From Lepus europaeus (taxonomy: Eukaryota; Chordata; Mammalia; Lagomorpha; Leporidae): a stretch of DNA of 64,000 nt. The notes under the pieces were generated by a model. That model did not search any database and had not been told where the DNA came from. It was given only the letters and a program-made list of their open reading frames with translations. Position 1 is the stretch's first letter, and the number at the start of each line of letters is the position of its first letter. The stretch is taken from NCBI RefSeq assembly GCF_033115175.1, contig NC_084831.1, positions 80,237,502 through 80,301,501 of the forward strand. The letters are read 5' to 3'. The position numbers and the translations under genes were made by a program. Shown piece after piece: positions 1 to 11,600 of the stretch.

Positions 1-311
1 TCCTTGAACCTAAGGTTTCTGCTCCCCAAAAGTCTAGAAGGCAAAGAAAGTAGTCATGCCAGGTGGCATGATCTACCTATACATAAAAGAATCACCAAAA
101 AAAAAAAAAACTTTATTGGTACAAAATAATAGCTTTGCCCAGTTTGCAACCCATTTGATGCAAAAAGTATGTCAGAATGCTAGATTATGAAATAATGTTT
201 AGTTTTCAGGAGATCAAATGTGTGAAGGATGTGTATGGCAGCTAACTACCTATTTAGAAAGTAAGGGAATGCCCCACAAGTTATTTTAGTATTGTCTTGA
301 TTTTTTTCCAG
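1..311 (+). other. CLCA3: CLCA3 intron, 3' part
   Basis: This is AT-rich intron sequence leading to the pyrimidine-rich acceptor ending in CCAG at 308-311. No repeat or coding sequence was recognised in it. Confidence 0.6.
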
Positions 312-539
312 GTGACTGAATTTTGTACAGCAAATACACACAATACGGAAGCTCCAAACCTACAAAACAAAATGTGTAATCACAGAAGCACATGGGATGT
401 AATCATGGACTCTGAGGATTTTCAGAATGCATCTTCCATGGCAGGAACGGATCCGCCACCTCATCCTATATTTTCTTTGCTCAGAGCCAAACAACGAGTA
501 GTCTGTTTGGTACTTGATAAATCTGGAAGCATGGACTCT
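312..539 (+). CDS. CLCA3: CLCA3 exon: end of N-terminal domain and start of VWA domain
   Basis: The exon has 76 whole codons, phase 0 at both ends, acceptor TTTTTTTCCAG and donor GTAAGT. It begins [20 protein letters not shown], the cysteine-bearing stretch that closes the N-terminal CLCA domain. It ends with [12 protein letters not shown], the first beta strand of the VWA domain with the DxSxS half of the MIDAS metal site. An NAS sequon (residues 40-42) could carry an N-glycan. The reading frame can be opened upstream of the acceptor, but that part is intron. Confidence 0.9.
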
Positions 540-2954
540 GTAAGTCAGGTTTTGTTGTTGTTGTTGTCTTTCTGATTGTTTCTATTTTACCTGTTCTCTT
601 AAGCAATTAAACTAATAGAAATAATCTGAGGGTTTACTTCTCCATAACTAACGAACATTCATTTATGTTCTAATAAATTTTAATGTGATAATTTCTATTC
701 CTTAACTTTTATTTCTGGCTAACCAGAAAGAAATACAATTTTAAAAACAGGAAAAATGAAAATCATCCATAAAACCACGATCAAACCTTATCATTCCAGT
801 CTCATCTTTGTTAATATATGGGTATTTGGTTTTTTTCCCTTAAAAAATGTGATTATATTTTATATAATGTCTTAGAATATGATTTTTTTGCTTAACATAC
901 CTTAAGTATTTTCTGTGTAAAAAATAATTCCATTATACAGTTTTTAATGGTTACATCACATATTCACAACATAATGTAGTCAATCTCTCATTGCTTGATA
1001 TTTTGAAGATTTTCAACTTGTTATTTAAAAATGCGTTGCAGTGAACATCTTTGTATGCATTTTTTAATTATTATCTTTGGAAAAATTCCTGTATAAAAAA
1101 CTATTAAGGGGCCAGTGCTGTGGAATAGTAGGCTAAGCCTCCACCTGAGGAGCCAGCATCCCATATGGGCTCCAGTTCATGTCTCAGGTACTCCACTTCT
1201 GATCCAGCTCTCTGCTATGGCCTGGGAAAGCACTAGAAGATGGCCCAAGTCCTTGGGCCCCTGTACCGACGTGGGAGACCCGGAGGAAGCTCCTGGTTCC
1301 TGGCTTCAGAATGGACCAGCTCTGGCCTTTGAGACCATTTGGGGAGTGAACTATTGGATAGAAGACCTTTCTCTATGTCTCTCCCTCTCTCTGTCTATAA
1401 CTCCACCTCTCAAATAAATAAATAAATAAAATCTTTTTTTAAAAAAAGCTATTAAAACAGTATAGATTTTTAAGGTTTTTCCTAGTATAGCATGATATTT
1501 TAAGAGATATTCTTTAAATTTTTTAATAAAATAAAGGAATTAACACTTAGAATATGTCAGTCAATTACTATCATGATTTATGGCTCATGAATAAATATCT
1601 CTTTAATCTGTCAAGATTTCAAGAGACTTGGAAGTATTCAAACAATTTTTTTTTCTTTACACAGGAAGACCGTCTCCTTCGAATGAATCAAGCAGCAGCA
1701 CTGTACTTAATTCAAATTATTGAAAGAGAATCCTTGGTTGGGATGGTCACTTTTGAAAGTACTGCTAAAATCCAAAATAATCTAACAAAAATAACTGATG
1801 ATGACACTTACCAAAAGATCACTGCAAACTTGCCTCAAGTTGCTGGTGGTGGAACCTCCATTTGCAGTGGACTCAAAGCAGGATTCCAGGTACATTTTTT
1901 TAAAAGAATTTAAATATCATTTGTCATTTACTGCTCCTTTATTTTTGTATAATTACCTTTGAACAAGGGTAACAGGTTCCTTTATTTTAAAATATCATGA
2001 TCATAGGGCCAGATATGTGTCGCAGAGGTTAAGATGCTATTCAGGAGACTGGTATCCCATATTGGAGTACATAGTTTGAGTCCCATCTACTCCACTTTCC
2101 ATCCTGCTTCCTGTTAGTGCACACCTTGAGAGTCTATAGGCAATGGCTTAACTCTAGGTCCCTGCCATCCATCTGGGGAATCTGGATTGAGTTCCAACCT
2201 CCTGGCTTTGGCCTGACCCAACCTTGGCTGTTGTAGGCATTTAGGGAATGAACTAGTGAATGAAAGATCTTTCAAATAAAATAAAAATAAATAAAAAAAT
2301 TTTTTAAATAAAAATATTGCGATCTGATTAAAGTAGATCATTTTGGGGGGGCGGGAAAAGGCCTCTTTTACTACCTATTGTTTATAGCTAAAGCTCTACA
2401 AGTGCACTGGTTCTACTGGCATAGCCCTGAAGAACTGCATTGCACTGGGGAATCATTAAACCAAGGAATAAGATTGCAGGGTGCACACAATCATCTGGAT
2501 TTTCCTGAGGAGCTCCCCATTTCTCTATCATGCCCATGGTCAGCATCTCTGTGAGCAGAAAATATTGCCAGTGAGGAGACTGTTAAACAAGGGAATTAGG
2601 AACATTTCTATATCATGCACAAAAAGACAAGGAAAGCCCCAGTGCATCAGTTTAAACTGCTGTTTTAAAAATCACAAAGATAGGCCGGCGCCATGGCTTA
2701 ACAGCTAATCCTCCGCCTTGCGGCGCTGGCACACCGGGTTCTAGTCCCAGTTGGGGCGCCGGATTCTATCCCGGTTGCCCCTCTTCCAGGCCAGCTCTCT
2801 GCTATGGCCCAGGAGTGCAGTGGAGGATGGCCCAAGTGTTTGGGCCCTGCACCCGCATGGGAGACCAGGAGAAGCACCTGGCTCCTGGCTTCGGATCAGC
2901 GAGATGTGCCGGCCGCAGCGGCCATTGGAGGGTGAACCAACGGCAAAAGGAAGA

Positions 2955-2997
<43 letters not shown>

Positions 2998-3875
2998 ACT
3001 CTGCCTATCAAAAAATAAAAAAAATAAAAATAAAAAAAAATCACAAAGATAGAGTTGGCTACTCAAGCTGTATAGTACCCAAATCAGTGAATACAGGTGG
3101 AAGTTAAATGAAATCGAAACTAGGAACTGAAAAAATTTGAGTGCACCTTTGGAACACTATGCTCAGTTGCCTCCAGTACCCACATGAATTTCTTCCAATC
3201 TAGGTTAACCTTGTCTTAAGCCTGTTTATTGCCATGTTTTCAGTCAGAAAAACAGAAAAACCACTTCCTTTGCTGATTCCCTCCTTCCCCCAGTTAAAGT
3301 GAAGATTCTACTCATAAGCAAGCCTCTGGTTAATAGACCTCTTAGCTTTCTTTGCGGTCTATTTGTCATAAAGCATAACGATTTAAGAAGGCAGGCTCTG
3401 GACTCAGACAAACCTGGAATTCTGGGACATCCCACATCAGAGTACTCGAGTTCTATACTCAGCTCCACCTCAATTCCAGTTTCCTGTTAATGCAAACCCT
3501 GGGAGGCAGCAGTGACCACTCAAGTGATTTCTTCCATGTACATGGAAGACCCAAACTGAGTTCTTTGCTGGCAGAAATATGTATACCTGGGAGAAAGACA
3601 AGTATTAAGATTCTATCTTTAGGGCCGGCACTGTGGCATAGCTGGTAGAGCTGCTGCCTGCAATGCCAGCATCCCATGTGGGCACCATTTCGAGTCCCGG
3701 CTGCTCCACTTCCAATCCAGCTTGCTGCTATGGCCTGGGAAAGCAGTGGAAGATGGCCCAGGTCCTTGGGCCTCTGCACCAGTGTGGGAGACTGAGAGGA
3801 GGTTCCTGGTTCCTGGCTTCAGATTGGTGCAGCTCCAGCTGTTGCAGCCATCTGGGGAGTGAACCAGCAGATGGA

Positions 3876-3923
<48 letters not shown>

Positions 3924-5003
3924 CTCCTTCTCTCTGTGTAACTCTTTCAAGTAAATACATAAATTTTTTTTAAAAAGACTCTATAATTGCTCTCTGAGTG
4001 AGACCCCAGCAGAAAGAACGGAGCATCAAAGAAGGAGGTACCTTTCTCTGAAGGAAGGAGAGAACTTCCACTTTGACTATGGCCTTGCCTAAAGTCAGAG
4101 TTTGTGAACTCAGGAGGCTTCCATAGCCTTGGCAGCTCATGACAAGAGCCTTGGGTGATTAATGACGTCATAAATAAGAGTGTCAATTGTTTAATCAACA
4201 ACGGGAGTCGCTGTGCATCATTTCCCCATGTAGGACCTCTGCCCTTATTGTGTTGTACTACAAGAATTAACAGTAAAACTAGTATTCAAACAGTACTTTA
4301 TACTTTGTGTGTCTGTGTGGGACAAAACTGTTGAAATCTTTACTTAGAATATACTAAGTTGATCTTCTGTATATACAGATAGTTAAAAATGAATCTTAAT
4401 GAAGAATGGGATGGGAGAGGGAGTAGGAGTTGGGATGGTTTATTGGTGGGATGGTGTTTATGGGGGGAAAACCACTATAATCCAAAAGTTGTACTTTTGA
4501 AATTTATATTTATTAAATAAAAGTTTTAAAAAAAAGATTCTGTCTTTGAAAACCTCGAAGACCACTGTACGTTGAGCTCATTTCCATAGGCAAACTCAGC
4601 CAGGAATGACAATGCCAAAAGTTTCCTTTTTACTTACTCCAATGCATAGGACTGAAGATTTCTCCAAAACTGAAGGACAGATTTATTCTAGTTTAAGTTT
4701 CTTCAGAAATGACTGATAATTAATAACCTGGCTTTTCACTCTCAGGCTATTACTTACAGTAACCAGAATACTTCTGGTTCTGAAATCGTGTTACTAACAG
4801 ATGGGGAAGATAATGGAATACATTCATGCTTCGAGGAGGTAAAACAAAGTGGTGCAATCATTCACACCATTGCCCTGGGTCCTTCTGCTGCCAAAGAACT
4901 GGAGACCCTATCAAGTATGACAGGTAAGCCTTTGGAACTTAAGTTCCATGGAAAATAAGTTTCTTTTTTTTTTTTTTTTTTTTTGACAGGCAGAGTGGAC
5001 AGT

Positions 5004-5035
<32 letters not shown>

Positions 5036-5604
5036 TCTTCCTTTGCCGTTGGTTCACCCTCCAATGGCCGCTGCGACCGGCACACCGCGCTGATCCGATG
5101 GCAGGAGCCAGGTGTTTCTCCTGGTCTCCCATGGGGTGCAGGGCCCAAGGACTTGGGCCATCCTCCACTGCACTCCCTGGCCACAGCAGAGAGCTGGCCT
5201 GGAAGAGGGGCAACCGGGACAGGATCGGTACCCCAACCGGGAAGAACCCAGTGTGCCGGTGCCGCAAGGCGGAGGATTAGCCTAGTGAGCCGCGGCGCCG
5301 GCCGAAAATAAGTTTCTAATCTCTTCCATATCAGGGGCTCTTTCTCCATAACCTATAAATCTGCTCAAAAATTCCTACCTTATTGCCAGTTTTGCGATGA
5401 AGCGGGTTAAGCTGCCACCTTTGTCAGTTGCACTGCTTCCAATCTAGTTCCCTGCTAACGTGCCTGAGAAGGCAGCAGAAGATGGCCCAAGTACTTGTGC
5501 CCCTACCACCTATGTGGGAGACCCAGATGAAGTCCCTAGCTCCTGGTGCCAGGCCCAAGCCCAGCCGTTGTGGTTATTTGGGGAATGAACCAGTGGGTGG
5601 AAGA

Positions 5605-5647
<43 letters not shown>

Positions 5648-8600
5648 AATGTATTTTTCCATAACTCCTCACACCTAGATAATCTCTCTCTTCATTATTT
5701 ATTGGCTATATTTTTTGTTGGCTTCACTGAATCAATTTCTATTTTACTCTAGATTGTTATTCTCTGTTTTCATTACAAAGTCTCTTCAAAATGTTCATGG
5801 AAAATGAATATTAAGAAAAAAACTGCATGGATTTAACAAATTTTTGCATCAAATTAAATATGTTTAATTCCATTTTCCATGAACTCTTTGAGGGCCCCAA
5901 ATAGAAAATAATACTCAGCTGCCTCATAATACCAACTTAAATTTAATTTTTGGAAACTGCTTAGTGTGGTATACTAGTGTGGCAGGCACTTAAATTTTAG
6001 ATTGATATAAAAACAATAAAATTTGACTTCCCTTTAAAGTTTCCATTATTCTTACTTATACCACTTGTTTTAAACAAGATTTTAGTTATTATAGGATTAC
6101 ATCTGGCACACTGTCACACAGAGTTCATAAGGCTCTGGAAATTCATTTTTCGTAAGTTTAAAAAGAAATGTACATTGGGGCCCGTGCTGTGGCATATTGG
6201 GTAAGGCTGCCACCTGCGGTGCTGGCTTTCCAGGGAGCCGGTTCGAGTCCCAGCTGTTCCACTTCTGATCCGACTCTCTGCTTTGGCCTGGGAAAGCAGT
6301 GGAATATGGCCCAAGTCCTTGGGCCCCTGCACCCACGTGGGAGGCCAGGAAAAAGCTCCTGGCTCCTGGCTTTGAATCAACGCAGCTCCAGCCATTTGGC
6401 CATGTAGAGAGTGCACCAGTGGATGAAAACCTCTCCCTCTCTCTCTCTCTCTCTCTCTGCCTTCGCCTCTCTGTAACTCTGCCTTTCAAATAAATAAATA
6501 AATCTTTAAAAAAGAAATGTACAGCAGCCATTTGGGGAGCAAATCGGTACATGGACAATCTCTCTCTGTGTGTTTCTCCCTCTTTGTAACTCTGCCTTTC
6601 AAATAAATAAACATTTTTAAGTTATTCTTTAAAAAGAAATGTTAAAATAGATTTTAAAGTTTATTTATGATAGCACAAATACAAATATGATATTCCCCTT
6701 CAAAATTCCATTCTAGGAGGGTATCGCTTCTATGCCAATAAAGACATAAATGGTCTTATTGATGCTTTCAGCAAAATTTCATCCAGAAGTGGCAGCATCT
6801 CTCAGCAAGCTCTTCAGGTTAGAATATTAAAAAAATTCTTTACTCTCTCACATTGTAATAAATTTCCATTTCAAAATTATTAACTTTTCTTTGTCTAATA
6901 AATAAACTTTTTGCCTGAAAACATTTCAGATGTGCAGAAGAAAAACATTCTTACTGAATTTTCTTTTCCATGACACTTTCCTCTGGAATTCTTCCATTCC
7001 TCATTTTTGTATGTCCTTTATTTGGAAAAATTCTTAAAAATTTCTTTAGCCACTTTAACTAAAATCTTAAATTTAAAATTATTCTGAACTAACTATACTT
7101 TAAAGCTCTATTAACTATAATAATAAATGGGTTTTATATGTTGTTTTTATTTATGTAACAGTTGGAAAGTAAAGCCTTGAATATAACGGGAAGGAAATGG
7201 ATAAATGGTACAGTGCCCGTGGATAGTACCATTGGAAATGATACTTTCTTTGTTGTCACATGGACAGTGCAAAAGCCAGAAATTATTCTTCAAGATCCAA
7301 AAGGAAAAAAATATAATACCTCTGATTTCAAAGAAGATAAGCTAAATAGGCGGTCTGCCCGCCTTCGAATACCAGGTGTTGCAGAGGTAAGTCTATTCTT
7401 TTATTTTCACCATGCCTTATTAATCAATTTCTATTTTTTAAAAGAAACTAACATCATATATATTTCCAATATTAAAATAGCAACACATCATATTATTAAA
7501 AAAGAAGTCAAATAGAATAATTGGGTATTCATATCCACATTATTACTAGTTATAAAATCAGATGTTAAAACTCATAATCATTCTCCTTAAAGTTCTGAAT
7601 AATGTAACATTGCAAGTAAGGAATAGTAAACTATCACCAAGGTTCCAAAATAGATTTTTGCTTTAAATTTTCAGACAGGTACATGGACTTACAGCCTTCG
7701 AAGTAATCATCCCAACTCTCAATTAATTACGGTGACAATGACCACTCGAGCAAAAAGTCCCACCACACTCCCAGTAATCGCAACTGCTCACATGAGTCAA
7801 AATACAGCACGTTACCCTAGCCCACTGATTGTTTATGCACGAGTCAGCCAAGGGTTTCTGCCTGTTCTGGGAATCAATGTAACAGCTATCATAGAAACTG
7901 AAGATGGACATCAAGTAACTTTAGAGCTCTGGGACAATGGGGCAGGTAATAAAATCTACATCAACTTCCTTAAATCCTCCTACAATTTCATAACTCAGAA
8001 ATCAACATTTTCTGTATAGGTAAATGAATCATAAAGATGTTGATGCTTTTAAAACTTTATACTCAGTTATCTTGACAAGTCAAAGATAGAAACACATTTA
8101 TCTTCTTTAAATTTTATGAACAATTTTGCATTTCCTATGAAACTTATAAGTAGAATTTTCTTTATTTTCATTAATGCCAGTGTTTCATTCTCCAGTTCAA
8201 TTATATTTTCTGCATTTTGATAAACTTCTTTTATAAAATTCTAATAGTAACAGCTTGTAATAGTGGAAAGTCTACCAGGAATTAGACTTTTCTAATATCA
8301 TGTGGTTAGCAAGTGGACAAATAAGCTTTAAATCAGTCTAACTCTGGGATGGTATACTTAGAACACTATGCTATACTATAATCCAGATTGCTGACATCAC
8401 TAATGCTCATGAACAGTTGTCTTTTTTTATTTTATTGGATGACTAATTATTACATTTCAATATCAAGGTGCTGATACTGTCAAAAATGATGGCGTCTACT
8501 CAAGATATTTTACAGATTATCATGGAAATGGTAGATACAGCTTAAAAGTACATGCCCAGGCAAGACAAAACACAGCAAGGCTAAGTTTAAGGCAACAACA

Positions 8601-11600
8601 GAACAAAGCTCTGTATATACCAGGCTATGTTGAAGATGGTAAGTATCATTAAAATAGAGACATGCCAGTTGTTTAAGTAAATTGCATATGGCAGACACTG
8701 AAAATATAATGTACTATGGAAAACTCCAAGTATATGCAATAATTTATATAATTTAAAGCATATTCATATTAGTGGACCTAGCATAAACCTATGGTTCATT
8801 CACACACACACCCCGGTTCATTTCATTCACATTGAACAAAAATTTTACTGAGTACTTCCTATGCAACAAGCACTGTGCTAAATGCTGCAACTACAAAGAC
8901 AAATCACAATCCTGACATAAAGTATTTACAGTCATGTTATTGAGAAGGATAAGTTAAAACATGTTTGTAACATACCATAATGCCTCATCATTAATTTTAA
9001 ATAGATACCAACATAACAAGTTTTCTTCACTTAAGCTGTTACCTTTTTCAAAGTTTGCTATCAAACCCTTCATGGCTGAAAGATCAACTTCAAAACTAAG
9101 AATCGACATGGCAATATGAAAAGTTACATATTTCCTTTTTGTGGTAGGTAAAATCATCCTGAACTCACCCAGACCTGAAGTCAAAGATGATTTGGCACAA
9201 GTTGAAGTAGAAGACTTTAGTAGACTAACCTCTGGAGGGTCCTTTACTGTGTCCGAAGCACCACCTAGTGGTGATCAACATCATGTCTTCTCACCTGGTA
9301 AAATTGTGGACCTGGAGGCCAAATTTAATGGAGATTATATTCAACTTTCATGGACTGCCCCTGGATATGTTCTTGATAAAGGAAGAGGTAAGTGTGCTAT
9401 ACATTTCAAAATAAAGAAATCCCATTAGCTTTCATTTGCAAAGAACTTTATAATGTTCCATTTAAAAGTAACATGTATGAAGTCTTATCTACTAGGGCCC
9501 ATAATTTACTGATTTTCATATGAAAAAATCAAAGCTCCAAGAGACAAGGAAAATTTCATATCTTAGAACTCGAACTTAGTCTTTTCAGATTATATTGTGT
9601 CAAACTACCTCTCACCATTTGAACCATCTTGAAATTAGTTTGAGAAGACTGAGTTAGCAGCTTTCGGTTGCATTTTGTTCTTCCTACAAGGGGAATTTTT
9701 TTCTAAATATTTCTGTACTTGTACAATTTTATTCTTATTTTATGTTTTGATGGGTTTTCAAACACTATTAGACTCATAAGAAACAACCTCTACACTCAAC
9801 AGTCAATTGAGTCCAAAAGACACACAAATAACATAATTTCAGCTGCTGTAATAAGAGGCAGTTGTAAATAGAATAATATGGGAGCTCATAGGTAGACTAT
9901 AAACTTCAAGTTGGGGTTAAAAGCATAGCTTATATCTTAAAAATCTTTCCAGAGGAGTCTATCCCCAACCTGAGTCAAAGAATCAAACTAGCTAGCTAAA
10001 GGAACCCACTAGTTTGGAAAAACTTGTCCATGAAGTTTGAATAAAGTTAAAGGAAAAAATGGCTCATTTACACAGAGTCCCTAATAATAAATTTCTCTAT
10101 TCCAGAAAGCTTAAATTACTCTGCTTTAAATTTAACTAAATTTATTTTTTAATTTTTTATTTTTTTATTTTTTTATTTTTTTGACAGGCAGAGTGGACAG
10201 TGAGAGAGAGAGAGACAGAGAGAAGGGTTTTCCTTTGTGATTGGTTCACCCTTCAATGGCCACAGCAACCGGCGCACCGCGCTGATTCGAAGGCAGGAAC
10301 CAGGTGCTTCTCCTGGTCTCCCATGGGGTGCAGCACCCAAGCACTTGGGCCATCCTCTACTGCACTCCCGGGCCATAGTAGAGAGCTGGCCTGCAAGAGG
10401 GTCAACCGGGACAGAATCTGGTGCCCTGACCGGGACTAGAACCCGGTGTGCCGGTGCCACAAGGTGGAGGATTAGCCTATTGAGCCGTGGCGCTGGCCCT
10501 AAATTTAACTAAATTTAATCAAAATTTTTTGGATGCCCACAATATTTCAGTGTTATGTAGACTCGTCTACTTTTTTTTTTAAGACTTATTTATTTGTTGG
10601 AGAGGTAGAGTTGCAGACAGAGAGAAGTAGAAACAGAGAGAAAGATCTTCGATCTGCTGCTTCACTCACAAATGGTTGCAATGGCTGGAGCTGAGCCGAT
10701 CAAAAGCAAGGAGCTTGTTCCAGGTCTCACACATAGGTGCAAGGGCTCAAGCACTTGAGCCATCTTCTACTGCTTTCCCAGGCCATAAGCAGAGAGCTGG
10801 ACAAGAAGTGGAGCAGCTGAGACTCAAACTGGGACCCATATGGGATGCCAGCACTGCAGGCAGAGGCTTTACCCACTATGCCACAACACCGGCCCCACTA
10901 CATATCTTTTTATTATTCTACAAGGAAAAATCACTGAGGTCACAGGAAACAAAATACACACAAAGTTCTTTTTGTACTTTCATGTTGAGAACTCTTATTT
11001 TGACATTCATATTATGACATATTATTCTGAAAAACATCATTTTCTCACGCTATGATCCTGAAACATGAAAAAAAAATTAATTAAAAAAACCAATAGTGTC
11101 TCTGAAAAAGCCACAAATGAAATTACTTAACCAAATACTTAGTTTCAAATTCAGTTATGTAAAGAGCAAGACTTCAGTTAAATATTGGGTTCATAAAAAT
11201 GCCTCACATGCTAATTATAGGAAGTAATAGAAGTAGGAATAACTCAATACACATAGGGGAAACACTTAGGGGAAAGGGATATCAATATATATAGCCATAA
11301 ATGCCTAAAATGTATAGGATCTAACCTTTCTCTTTCCTTGCGACAAGCAGGAAAAGGGAATAGTAGCTGTGGAATGCTTCTTTCTGGTATTCCAAATGTA
11401 AAGTAGTAGTAGCTTCTTAAAAAATAAATCAACATCTATAAAAGTTCAGATGAAACATTTAAACTCTCTGGGACAAAATTCTATATCTATCAAGTATGGA
11501 AAATTAGACTGTATGACCTAGAATTATTAAAATGAGACATAATCCTAATATTTTATAATTCTCTAATTCCACCAATTTGGGTATCAATTTAACAACTGTA

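Noticed and set aside
3880..3920. Simple CT repeats as possible CRISPR-like or regulatory arrays
   Set aside because: They are internal parts of C-SINEs. No spacer-repeat layout exists, and the DNA is mammalian.
4746..4760. Alternative acceptor at 4758-4759 for the third CLCA3 exon
   Set aside because: It would make TAA the first codon in the required phase. The acceptor at 4744-4745 preserves the frame and the family sequence.
4911..5349. Open frames of 60-140 codons inside young C-SINEs, found in nearly every copy
   Set aside because: The same peptides (for example [13 protein letters not shown]) recur at each SINE. They are repeat-derived and not genes.
6175..6260. tRNA-like A and B boxes at SINE heads
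   Set aside because: They are the tRNA-derived promoters of C-SINEs, not tRNA genes. No complete cloverleaf with a proper acceptor stem was seen.
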